The notes beneath the pieces are model-generated. The model was not told the DNA's origin and did not search any database. It was given only the letters and a program-made list of their open reading frames with translations. From JAEZDC01 sp036676415 (GTDB lineage Bacteria; Bacteroidota; Bacteroidia; Chitinophagales; Chitinophagaceae): a DNA stretch of 64,000 bases. The stretch lies in assembly GCA_036676415.1 (NCBI GenBank), contig JAKFCX010000015.1:186001-250000 (forward strand), given 5' to 3'. Shown one piece after another: positions 51,706 through 61,100 of this stretch (within the stretch, counting starts at the first letter, position 1; each line of letters begins with the position of its first letter). Made by a program: the position numbers and the translations under genes.

Positions 51706-53544
51706 ATGAAAAATACAAATGCTGTTCAAGCAAACACCCAAAGCCTGTGGGGAAAGATCAGGTCAGGACTGTTTAATCCTTCCTGGATAGTAATAGTGCT
51801 AATTGCAATGGTATCATGGCAGTGCAAAAAAGACACCTTCACCGGAGAAACGAAAGACTTTTGTCCTGAAGTGGTTTCCACGGATCCTGCTAATGGTGCA
51901 ACCAATGTAGTTACTACAAAAGTGATCACCGCTTTATTTAATAAAGTGATGGATCCATCTACTATCAATCAAACCACTTTCCTTTTAAAACAGGGCAACA
52001 CAGTTATTCCAGGTACAGTAACTTATAATGGTCTTACTGCCAGCTTTACACCTTCAACAGTGCTGGCTTCCAATACTGTTTATACGGCAACCATCACAAA
52101 CAAGGTGAAGGATCCTGCAGGTAACGCAATGATTGCAGATTATGTGTGGAGTTTCAATACAGGCACAGTGCCTATTGTTGTTTCTACAGATCCTGCAGAT
52201 GGAGCAGCAAATGTTGCCATCAGTAAAATTATTACGGCTACGTTCAGTACCAATATGAACCCTGCCACGATTAATAACACAACATTTATACTTAAGCAGG
52301 GCAATGTAGTTGTACCAGGTACGATCACTTATTCGGGTATGACAGCAAGCTTTACACCAACAGCTCCGCTTTTACCGAACACAGTGTACACAGGTACAAT
52401 TACAACAGGTGCAAAAGATCTTGCAGGCAATGCATTAGCTGCTAATTATGTCTGGAGTTTTGCAACAGGTGGTATTCCTTTAGTGGTATCAACAGATCCT
52501 GAGAATGGAGCAGTGAACGTACCAGTGAACAAGGTGATCACGGCAACATTCAATAATGTGATGGATGCTTCAACTATTAACACCTCAACCTTCATTTTAA
52601 GGCAGGGAACAAATAATATTACAGGTACAGTTACTTATTCAGGTAATACTGCCAGCTTCACACCATCTGCTGCATTATTGAATAATACGATTTACACGGC
52701 TACTATCACTACGGGTGCGAAAAATACTGCAGGCAACTCCTTAGCAGCTGATTACACCTGGAGCTTTACTACTGTAGCAGTTGTTCCACCTCCACCACCA
52801 CCTCCTCCTCCACCATTGGGAACAACTACTTTGTTTGGTGTATTTGGCGGTAGTGCAGGTATCACCAACCAGGGTCTTAATACTGTTATCAATAATGGTA
52901 GCATCGGAACTACAGCAGCAGCTACATTGATCACCGGTTTCCATGATGGAACAACAGGAGATGTCTATACCGAAACTCCTTTGAACAAAGGTTTGGTAAC
53001 AGGTAGAATTCACACTGCACCTCCACCTCCAGGTTCGGCTGCATCATTCATAATTGCCACGAACGGATTGGCTGATGCGAATGTAGCATACAACAGCATC
53101 TCACCGACATCAAGACCAGGAGGAACCGATCCTGGAGCCGGAGAGTTAGGTGGACTTACATTGCCTCCCGGAGTTTATAAATCTGCCAGCGGAACGTTTA
53201 ATATCTCAAACGGTAATCTTACGCTTGATGCAATGGGTAACCCGAATGCAGAGTGGATATTCCAGACTGCCGCAGGTTTAACAGTAGGTGTAGCCGGACC
53301 ATCAGGAGCAAAAAGTGTTTTGCTGATCAATGGTGCACAGGCAAAGAATGTGTACTGGTGGGTAGGTAGTGCTGCCGTCATTAACGGAGCAGGCGGTGGT
53401 GTGATGACAGGAACGATTATATCTTCTGCAGGTATGACATTTTCTACCGCAGGAAATATGGTGCAAACCGTATTGAACGGAAGAGCAATTTCTTTGAATG
53501 CCTCTGTAACTATGGTGAATACTACCATCAATGTACCTAACTAA
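51706..53544 (+). CDS. Ice-binding (DUF3494) protein with three Big_5 Ig-like domains
   Basis: A 612-residue exported protein. The N-terminal hydrophobic segment (WIVIVLIAMVSWQC, residues 26-39) ends in a Cys that may be lipidated; the lipobox is atypical. Residues about 55-355 hold three Ig-like Big_5 repeats (each begins STDP, then NG or DG, with a VITA segment), near-identical in places. A Pro-rich linker (about 361-370) follows, then a DUF3494 ice-binding-like beta-helix (375-610): GVFGGSAGITNQGLNTVINN, TLPPGVYKSASGTFNISNGN, VYWWVGSAAVINGAG. DUF3494 proteins bind ice in some species and act as adhesins or envelope proteins in others. It is followed 32 bases later by an OmpA gene and uses promoter site 4. 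Confidence 0.92.
   Translation: MKNTNAVQANTQSLWGKIRSGLFNPSWIVIVLIAMVSWQCKKDTFTGETKDFCPEVVSTDPANGATNVVTTKVITALFNKVMDPSTINQTTFLLKQGNTVIPGTVTYNGLTASFTPSTVLASNTVYTATITNKVKDPAGNAMIADYVWSFNTGTVPIVVSTDPADGAANVAISKIITATFSTNMNPATINNTTFILKQGNVVVPGTITYSGMTASFTPTAPLLPNTVYTGTITTGAKDLAGNALAANYVWSFATGGIPLVVSTDPENGAVNVPVNKVITATFNNVMDASTINTSTFILRQGTNNITGTVTYSGNTASFTPSAALLNNTIYTATITTGAKNTAGNSLAADYTWSFTTVAVVPPPPPPPPPPLGTTTLFGVFGGSAGITNQGLNTVINNGSIGTTAAATLITGFHDGTTGDVYTETPLNKGLVTGRIHTAPPPPGSAASFIIATNGLADANVAYNSISPTSRPGGTDPGAGELGGLTLPPGVYKSASGTFNISNGNLTLDAMGNPNAEWIFQTAAGLTVGVAGPSGAKSVLLINGAQAKNVYWWVGSAAVINGAGGGVMTGTIISSAGMTFSTAGNMVQTVLNGRAISLNASVTMVNTTINVPN
51872..52770 (+). repeat. Three tandem Big_5 coding repeats of about 300 bp
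   Basis: The starts of the three units (coding for VSTDPANGATN, VSTDPADGAAN, VSTDPENGAVN) are near 51880, 52178 and 52487. They are clearly similar at the DNA level, which suggests duplication with room for copy-number change. Confidence 0.8.
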
Positions 53545-53576
53545 CTTTTACTATAACAAACAACTAAAGAATTTAT

Positions 53577-55547
53577 ATGTTACTATCTAAAATATTAAAT
53601 CAGAAATGCAGCCTGCTGGTATTGTCATTGGCTTGTGCCGGTGCAGTACAGTCTCAGGTGGCCGAACGTGTTAAGCCCGTATGGTGGTTTGGACAATCTG
53701 TTGCAGCCAACTTCAACAATTACCAGGGAACAACACAGAAACTCACGAATAATTTCAGTGTACCTGCTGCCTTTCACAAAGGCAATAGTGTGAAGCCTTA
53801 CTTTTCATTACTAACAGAATACAGACCTAATAAGGTTTGGGGTGGAATGCTGAACATTGCTTATGATAATCGTGGCGGAACATTCAATACGGTAATGGCT
53901 CCTTGTGATTGTCCGGCAACACTATCAACCAATCTTAGTTATATAGCGATTGAGCCTTCACTACGTATCGCTCCTTTCTCTTCAGGGTTTTACATTTTCG
54001 GTGGACCAACAATTGGCGTGAACGTAAGAAAGCAATTCACATACAAGCAGGAAAAGCAGGTCGACAGAACAGCTGATCTTAGTGATGTACGAAAAACAAT
54101 ATTCTCTGCACAGGCGGGTCTAGGTGTTGACATTCCACTTTCTGCAAGAGAAAGCAGGGCACAAATGACGTTATCGCCTTTTGCATCTTTTCAAACCGAT
54201 CTTGGACAAGCACCACGTACGTTTGAATCATGGTCTATGTATACCATTCGTGCTGGTATTGCCCTGAAATTTGGAACAGGAAGGAAAAAAGATCCTATTA
54301 AAACAGCTCCTGAACCAACTGTAACTGTTACACCGGTAACAGAAAAAGAAGTAGACTTCTCTGTGAGAGCACCTCTAGCGGTGCCTGATGTAAGACAAGT
54401 AAAAGAAAACTTTCCTTTACGTAATTCTGTTTTCTTCAATACAGGTTCAGCTGATATTCCTGGCCGTTATGTTATGTTAACTAATGCTGCAGCATCTAGC
54501 TTTAAAGAAGCACAGCTTCAATCAGCACAGCCTGATAATCTTAATAACAATCGTTCTGCAAGACAGCTTTCAGTATACCATAATATCCTTAACATTATTG
54601 GAGACAGGATGAGATCTAATCCATCTGCTGTAATCAATCTAAGCGGAGCTGCTGATAACAATCCTACAGAAGGAAAACTGATGGCTGAAAATGTAAAACA
54701 ATACTTGGTTTCAGTATTCGGCATAACACCATCAAGAATCACAACAGAAGGTAGAGACAAACCAGTTATTCCTTCCGAGCAACCTGGTGCAACAAAAGAA
54801 CTGGTACTATTACGTGAAGGAGACAGGAGAGTAGATATAACAAGTGTATCGCCTGAACTTTTACTCGAAGTTGGTGGAAGCTCTTCTTTCCTAAGACCTG
54901 TTGAGATCACAGCCATCCAGGCAGATCCTTTAGACAGTCATGTAATTTTCACTTCAACAGGCTCAACTGAATTATTGAAGTGGTGGTCTCTTGAACTTAC
55001 TGACGACAAAGGTGCAGTGCAACGTTACGGACCTTTTGCTAAAGATGTTGTAACCATCCCGGGCAAGCAAATACTTGGTAGCAGCAATACAGGTACTTAC
55101 CATGTTTCCATGATAGGTGAATCGCATAGCGGTCGTGCTGTTAAAAAAGAATCTTCAGTAAGGCTGGTTAAGTCAACAGAAGATAAGCAAACAGGTATGC
55201 GTTACAGCATATTGTTTGACTTTGACAGATCTAAGTCTATCACTGCTTACGAAAAATTCTTAACTGAAATAGTTGCTCCTTTGATACCTGATGATGGCAC
55301 TGTGATCATTCATGGTCATACGGATATTATTGGTGAAGAGAAGTACAATCAGACCCTCTCCCAGGAAAGAGCAAGCAGTAGCCAGAAAATACTGGAACGT
55401 GCTGTAATCAAAGCTGGTAAAAAAGGTGTGAAGTTTGAATCTTATGGTTTTGGAGAAGATACAGGACTTGCTCCTTTTGACAACAAATTACCTGAAGAAA
55501 GATTTTATAACAGAACTGTTATCATAGATATCGTCCCTTCTAAATAG
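53577..55547 (+). CDS. Large OmpA-family outer membrane protein
   Basis: A 656-residue protein. Signal peptide 1-27 (SLACAGAVQSQ). Residues about 30-230 look like an eight-strand outer membrane barrel (VKPVWWFGQSVAANFNNYQG, AGIALKFGTG). A linker follows (240-290), then about 300-400 holds a first OmpA-like block (VINLSGAADNNPTEGKLMAE, ITTEGRDKPVIP), and about 545-655 the C-terminal OmpA domain (VIIHGHTDIIGEEKYNQTLS, YNRTVIIDIV). It should link the outer membrane to peptidoglycan. It probably shares a message with the ice-binding gene 32 bases upstream, which suggests it anchors or assists that protein. Confidence 0.9.
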   Translation: MLLSKILNQKCSLLVLSLACAGAVQSQVAERVKPVWWFGQSVAANFNNYQGTTQKLTNNFSVPAAFHKGNSVKPYFSLLTEYRPNKVWGGMLNIAYDNRGGTFNTVMAPCDCPATLSTNLSYIAIEPSLRIAPFSSGFYIFGGPTIGVNVRKQFTYKQEKQVDRTADLSDVRKTIFSAQAGLGVDIPLSARESRAQMTLSPFASFQTDLGQAPRTFESWSMYTIRAGIALKFGTGRKKDPIKTAPEPTVTVTPVTEKEVDFSVRAPLAVPDVRQVKENFPLRNSVFFNTGSADIPGRYVMLTNAAASSFKEAQLQSAQPDNLNNNRSARQLSVYHNILNIIGDRMRSNPSAVINLSGAADNNPTEGKLMAENVKQYLVSVFGITPSRITTEGRDKPVIPSEQPGATKELVLLREGDRRVDITSVSPELLLEVGGSSSFLRPVEITAIQADPLDSHVIFTSTGSTELLKWWSLELTDDKGAVQRYGPFAKDVVTIPGKQILGSSNTGTYHVSMIGESHSGRAVKKESSVRLVKSTEDKQTGMRYSILFDFDRSKSITAYEKFLTEIVAPLIPDDGTVIIHGHTDIIGEEKYNQTLSQERASSSQKILERAVIKAGKKGVKFESYGFGEDTGLAPFDNKLPEERFYNRTVIIDIVPSK

Positions 55548-55565
55548 AATATACTTTTTCTACTA

Positions 55566-55600
55566 ACTGCCGGCAATTCACAACGCCGGCAGTTTTTTTG
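55566..55600 (+). terminator. Rho-independent terminator
   Basis: Nine-bp stem ACTGCCGGC/GCCGGCAGT (55566-55574, 55585-55593), 10-base loop, then TTTTTT. Confidence 0.9.
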
Positions 55601-55629
55601 GGCCTTACCTGTTGCAAATACGAGTTAAG

Positions 55630-55693
55630 TGTGAATCATGTAACTAATGCTTCTCTATCTGTAAGTGCTTTGAGCGTATTAAAACAACCTTTA
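55630..55693 (+). promoter_or_regulatory. TGTGA/TGTAA tandem-box promoter, site 5
   Basis: TGTGA (55630), TGTAA (55639), TGTAA (55660, 21 bases later) and AACCTTTA (55686-55693), 26 bases on. Precedes the lipoprotein gene group. Confidence 0.7.
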
Positions 55694-55720
55694 CATCATC
55701 AAATAATCACCAAATAAAAC

Positions 55721-56152
55721 ATGAACACTAAATCAATCAGGTCTGCGATCCTGGGAATTTCAGCAATAATCTTAGTAATCAGTCTTTCTGGTTGTGCAAG
55801 TACACACTCGTTCCTCTCATCAACAGTAGTTCCTGCAGCTAGGGGAGATGTAAAAGTAAAAAAAGACGGAAACGATAATTACCAGATCAAGGTAGATATT
55901 AAGAACCTTTCAGAAGTAAAAAGACTTCAGCCTCCTAAAGATGCTTACGTAGTCTGGATGGTTGATGAAAATGAAGTGATCAAGAATATCGGCCAGATCA
56001 ATAGTGGTTCTACCATGATCTCCTCTAAGCTGAAAGCATCATTTCATACAGTATCTGCAGCAAAGCCACACAGGATATTTGTTACAGCTGAGGATAATGC
56101 TACCGTTACCGTTCCTGGTTCAATAGTAGTACTAACCACAGACAAGTTCTAA
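55721..56152 (+). CDS. Lipoprotein with anti-sigma-K-like domain
   Basis: A 143-residue lipoprotein: AIILVISLSGCASTHS places the lipobox Cys at about residue 26. The mature domain (about 50-140) resembles the C-terminal beta domain of RskA-type anti-sigma-K proteins: LQPPKDAYVVWMVDENEVIK followed by KNIGQINSGS and IFVTAEDNATVTVPG. No cytoplasmic zinc-finger half is attached, so it is not an anti-sigma factor by itself. It is the first gene after promoter site 5. Confidence 0.8.
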   Translation: MNTKSIRSAILGISAIILVISLSGCASTHSFLSSTVVPAARGDVKVKKDGNDNYQIKVDIKNLSEVKRLQPPKDAYVVWMVDENEVIKNIGQINSGSTMISSKLKASFHTVSAAKPHRIFVTAEDNATVTVPGSIVVLTTDKF

Positions 56153-56161
56153 AAACAAATT

Positions 56162-56413
56162 ATGGATGAAATATTAGACAGGAAAATAGTATTGGAAGCG
56201 CTTATTAAGCACGAAACGTTAACGATAGACGATCTAAGCAAAAAAGAAAACATCGGAGTAGTAGCAGATAAAAATCACTTGCAGTTGCTTTTAACGGAGC
56301 TGCTCAACAGTGGTCACCTGGAAGATCTGCCTGGTGTACAACCGCTCACTTATACCATCACCCAGAAAGGAATTGAAGAAGGTGTAAGACTAAGGGCTGC
56401 AGAAAAACAATAA
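56162..56413 (+). CDS. Small winged-helix-like protein
   Basis: An 83-residue soluble protein. Helix-turn-wing layout: VLEALIKHETLTIDDLSKKE, then LQLLLTELLNSGHLEDLPG and TYTITQKGIEEGVRLR. This is like the C-terminal winged helix of small regulators, but no family is certain and DNA binding is inferred. Nine bases separate it from the lipoprotein gene; it is in the same transcript. Confidence 0.7.
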   Translation: MDEILDRKIVLEALIKHETLTIDDLSKKENIGVVADKNHLQLLLTELLNSGHLEDLPGVQPLTYTITQKGIEEGVRLRAAEKQ

Positions 56414-56498
56414 GATACAAAATCAGTCAATGGAGCTGCTACCAACTAAACAGGGCCTTTTCTGAAAAGCCATATGAGTAAGAACTAAAAAAATAATT

Positions 56499-56999
56499 AT
56501 GAAACGAATTTTATCTATTCTTTTTTTTATGATAGTTGTAAGTGCAGTGAATGCACAGAATCCTTTACCTAAAGGGAAATCACAGTTAAATGTTGGTGTA
56601 GGACTTTCGGGTTGGGGCGTGCCGATATATTTAGGTATTGATCACGGTATCAGTACAGATTTGACGATTGGTGGAGAGTTATCTTATCGTTCTTATAATG
56701 AAAACTGGGGCAATAATAAATACAGGCATGGCATTACAGGAATCTCAGGAAACCTGAATTACCACTTTAACCGGGTACTAAATATTCCGAAGGATTTAGA
56801 TCTGTATGCAGGTGCCAATATTGGATTTTATGTTTGGTCATCTCCTGATTCTTATGGTGGCGATAACACTTCAGGATTAGGATTAGGTGGCCAGGTAGGT
56901 GGAAGATATTATTTCAATAATAAGTTAGGTCTTAACCTGGAAGTAGGTGGCGGCAATGCATTTTCCGGTGGAAAATTCGGTTTAACCATCAGGTTGTAA
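56499..56999 (+). CDS. Small outer membrane beta-barrel protein
   Basis: A 166-residue exported protein. Signal peptide 1-19 (VVSAVNAQ), then alternating strands with glycine and aromatic residues (VGVGLSGWGVPIYLGIDHGI, LDLYAGANIGFYVWSSP) ending LEVGGGNAFSGGKFGLTIRL, a barrel of about eight strands. Family OMP_b-brl or similar. It lies 86 bases after the winged-helix gene; function unknown. Confidence 0.85.
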   Translation: MKRILSILFFMIVVSAVNAQNPLPKGKSQLNVGVGLSGWGVPIYLGIDHGISTDLTIGGELSYRSYNENWGNNKYRHGITGISGNLNYHFNRVLNIPKDLDLYAGANIGFYVWSSPDSYGGDNTSGLGLGGQVGGRYYFNNKLGLNLEVGGGNAFSGGKFGLTIRL

Positions 57000-57023
57000 T
57001 ATAAACACCGTAATAAAATTATA

Positions 57024-57449
57024 ATGAACAAGAAAGGGCCAATCATAGTAATAGAAGACGACCTGGATGACCAGTTTATTTTAAAAGACATTTTTAATAA
57101 GCTGGATTACAAGAACGATATCATATTTTTTAATGATGGTAATGTTGCATTGGATTATCTGAATCAAACAGACATTCAACCCTTCCTGATCTTGTCAGAT
57201 ATTAATATGCCGAAGATCGATGGCTTTGAGTTAAGAAAGAAGGTGTTTACAAACGAAGAATTACAAACGAAGTGTATACCCTACCTGTTCTTTACTACCG
57301 GGGCCAATAGAAAAGCCGTGCTTGAAGCATACTCTATGTCTGTACAAGGCTTCTTCCTGAAACCTAATTCTGAAGCTGCATTGAAAGAAACCATACGCAA
57401 AATCGTAGAATACTGGCAGGAATGTATTGCACCGAGTGAATATGAATAA
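57024..57449 (+). CDS. Stand-alone receiver-domain response regulator
   Basis: A 141-residue single REC domain of the Rcp1-like group: acidic pair in VIEDDLDDQFI, phospho-acceptor Asp in LILSDINMPKIDGFEL (about residue 61), Thr/Ser switch in FFTTGANRKAV and Lys in FFLKPNSEAAL. There is no output domain, so it must signal through protein partners. It is the last gene of the group after promoter site 5. Confidence 0.94.
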   Translation: MNKKGPIIVIEDDLDDQFILKDIFNKLDYKNDIIFFNDGNVALDYLNQTDIQPFLILSDINMPKIDGFELRKKVFTNEELQTKCIPYLFFTTGANRKAVLEAYSMSVQGFFLKPNSEAALKETIRKIVEYWQECIAPSEYE

Positions 57450-57463
57450 ACTTCATTAGAGAA

Positions 57464-57496
57464 TGTGCCCTGTACTTTATGTGCAGGGCATTTTCA
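57464..57496 (+). terminator. Hairpin terminator
   Basis: Stem TGCCCTG/CAGGGCA (57466-57472, 57484-57490) plus outer A/T pairs, then TTTTC. Confidence 0.7.
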
Positions 57497-57531
57497 TTTC
57501 ATATATTCGGTGACAAATAATCAGAGCCCTT

Positions 57532-58080
57532 ATGTCTTACTGCACCGCTATTCTTCAAATGAATGAAGAAAAGAAAGCCATTCACAAACCTTACCATGAT
57601 AACCATTACGGATTTCCAATTCATAATGATGATGAGTTGTTTGGAAGACTGATCATGGAGATCAACCAGGCTGGACTGAGTTGGGAAACAATACTGAAGA
57701 AGGAAGCCACATTCCGAAAGGCATATCACAACTTCAACATTAAAAAAATAGCAGCTTATACAGAAAAAGACAGGCAACGATTACTGGGGGATGCAGGCAT
57801 TATTCGTAACAGGTTGAAAGTAGATGCTGCGATTGAAAATGCAAAGGTGATTATAGGATTGCAAAAAGAATATGGATCTTTTGAAAAATGGATAGAACAT
57901 CATCATCCCAAAACAAAAGAAGAGTGGGTGAAGTTGTTTAAGAAAACATTTCGTTTTACAGGTGGAGAGATCGTTAATGAATTTTTGATGAGCATTGGAT
58001 ACTTACCTGGTGCACATGATGTTGATTGTAAAATATATAAGAAGCTACTGAAAACGAAACCAAAATGGATTTCCGTCTAA
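57532..58080 (+). CDS. tag: DNA-3-methyladenine glycosylase I
   Basis: Base-excision repair glycosylase that removes 3-methyladenine. The 182-residue protein has the zinc-binding set Cys4 and His22 (YHDNHYG) plus His and Cys in GAHDVDCKIY, Glu43 and the QAGLSW motif of the catalytic pocket, and RFTGGEIVNEFLMSIGYL. Length is normal for Tag. Between two terminator-like elements, so expressed alone. Confidence 0.95.
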   Translation: MSYCTAILQMNEEKKAIHKPYHDNHYGFPIHNDDELFGRLIMEINQAGLSWETILKKEATFRKAYHNFNIKKIAAYTEKDRQRLLGDAGIIRNRLKVDAAIENAKVIIGLQKEYGSFEKWIEHHHPKTKEEWVKLFKKTFRFTGGEIVNEFLMSIGYLPGAHDVDCKIYKKLLKTKPKWISV

Positions 58081-58162
58081 CACTTGTTTGCCATCTCTTA
58101 TAACCGATTTTTTTAATGGCTAACACCGGCCAATAAATTTATCTTTAGGCATCTCCAACTAT

Positions 58163-61100
58163 ATGATGCGACACTTTCTCAATATCCTTGGGTTAATTAT
58201 TGTGCTGGTTATAAGCGGTTCAGTTAAGGCCCAGTTAACGGTAACGACGAACAATAGTCCAACACAACTAGCACAGAAAATACTTGGACAAGGTATTACC
58301 ATTACAAATGCACAATACATAGGCAATTCCGTATCTGCAGGAATATTCAAATCTGTACCCGGAAGCTTTGCAATTGATTCCGGAATTGTCCTTACCACGG
58401 GAAGAGCTAAAACACTTGGAACTAGCTGGGGAGTTGATGGAGCGGGTAATAATCAGGCTTCTTACCCTACAGGAAGTCCCGGAGATGCATTATTAACTAC
58501 ATATGCGGGGAAAGCAACACAAGATGCTTGTATTCTACAGTTTGACTTCGTACCACAAGGTGATAGTCTTTATGTCCGTTACATTTTTGCATCGGAAGAA
58601 TACCCGGAATTCAATTGTCATGATTACAATGATGTATTCGGATTTTTTATAAAGGGGCCTGGATTTTTGCCTCCAGGTCCGAACGTGTGGCATAATATAG
58701 CACTTGTTCCAGATCTTACAAGTAAAGTGCCTGTAACTATCAATACAATAAATAACGGTGTACCCGCAGGAAATATATCTAATTGTCAGCAATACCCAGG
58801 TGTAAATTCACCTTTTCCGCAATACTACGTTGATAACCAATCCGGAGTTCATGTTACGTTTGATGGACACACTGTTATATTAACGGCTAAAGTAAAGGTT
58901 ATACCATGCCAGACTTATACTATTAAGTTGGGCATTGCTGATGTAACTGACGGAGGTTGGGATAGTGGCGTATTTATCGAAGCCAATAGTTTCATGTCAA
59001 AAAAAGAGATCAGCACTTCAACACAAGGCCCTTATACCGATCCGCAGAATAATAATAGTACCACATTGATCGAGGCATGTAAAACGGGCCAGATTAAACT
59101 CAACCGTAATCCTGAAGTTACCGGTGCTTTTACCTTGAATTCTTCGTTTGCAACTTATCCAGGAACAGCAACTCCCCTGGTAGATTTCACTACTGATATG
59201 CCTGCTACGATTTCATTTGCTGCAAACGAAACAGAAAAAACTTTCAACTTCACCGCTACTGCAGATGCATTAAATGAAGGGCTTGAAAAGATTGTTGCAC
59301 GTTTTGCCAAAGGAACCTGTACCACCGTGTTTGTTGACAGTGCTATTTTATACATCAGGGATTCGCTTATTTACCGAAACAGGTTTGATACATCCTTATG
59401 TTCAATTTCTCCAATCGATATTTCTGCCCATATACCTGTACCCAGTGCAACAAATAGTTATGCCTGGAACAATGGAGGAAGCACCCAAACGATAACAGTC
59501 AATCAACCCGGAATATATATTGCAACACACACTTACTCCCAACGTTGCCAGAACATTGATACGTTCGTTATTGTATCAAATGATCCTACTGTAGTGATTA
59601 ATCAAACAGATCCTCAATTCATTTGTCCTGGTGATACCATTAGTTTAACTGCCACCAGTACCGCAAATTCTATTGTATGGAATACAGGTGCTACTACCAA
59701 CAGCATCCAGGTTTCGGCACCAGGTGATTATTGGGTTACGGGAGAAAAACAGGGTTGTATAAAAGCAGATACAATAACGATTGTAGCTAAAACAGTTCCA
59801 GTGGCAAATCTCGGAGCCGATACTGCTATCTGTGAAACCGGAAATGTTATATTAGATGTAACATATCCTGGTGCAACATACATCTGGAATACAGGAGCTA
59901 CTACTGAAACCATATCTGTAAACACAGCAGGAGAATATTCTGTCACCAGTACACTCAATGGATGCACTGCAAAAGATACGATCAACGTAATTGTAAGTCC
60001 CATACCTGCAGTGAATCTTGGGGTTGATACTTCCATCTGTGAAAATGCAACGATACAATTGAATGCAAATTATACTGGTGCAAGTTATGAGTGGAATACC
60101 GGTGCTACAACTTCTTCCATCAGCGTTACTGCAGCAGGAATATATTCTGTGATCAATACGCTGAATGGTTGTATTGCAAAAGATACCATCAACATTGCTG
60201 TTACGCCTGCACCTGTTGTTGAGCTTGGAAATGATACAACGATATGTAGTTATAATACATTACAGCTTGATGTAACAAATGCCGGAGCCAATTATTTATG
60301 GAACACTGGAGCTACTACTGCTTCGATAATAGTAAACACCACAGGCCAATACTCAGTCATTACATCATTAAATGGATGCAGCGTAAGAGATACGATTGAT
60401 GTTACCGTTACGCCTGCACCGGTTGTAAATCTTGGAAGAGATACCGCTATCTGTGAGAACAGGACCATACAACTCAATGCTGCGTTTACAGGTGCAACAC
60501 ATGAATGGAACACCGGGGCTACCACTTCATTCATCACCGTGTCTACAGGAGGAATGTATTCAGTACTCAATACGTTGAATGGTTGTATAGCCAGGGATAC
60601 AATAAATATTACCGTTCAGACTGCTCCTTCCATCGATTTAGGACCAGGTACCTCAATATGTGAATACGATACGCTTTTACTCAGTGTAAATTACCCTGGT
60701 GCTTCCTATGCATGGAATACCGGAGCAACAGATTCAGCAATCGCTGTTTCCGATTCAGGAAGATATACTGTTACTGCTTCATTAAATGGTTGTACTGCGG
60801 CAGATACAATAAACATTGGGTATAACACGATGCCCGTAGCCAATGCAGGAGTGGATATCATCATTCCAACAAATACTACTGCACAACTCAGTGCTGCACA
60901 GCATGCAAACAATGCATCTTACCTGTGGTCACCTGCCAGTTCATTAAGTGATCCTGCTATTCCAAATCCTGTAGCCTCACCTGTGATAGCAACAGAATAT
61001 ACTTTGCTGGTGACTTCTGTTGACGGGTGTATTGCCGAAGATAAAATGATGGTGAGGGTAACTTTTCCTTTAGTAATACCGAACGCTTTTTCTCCTAACG

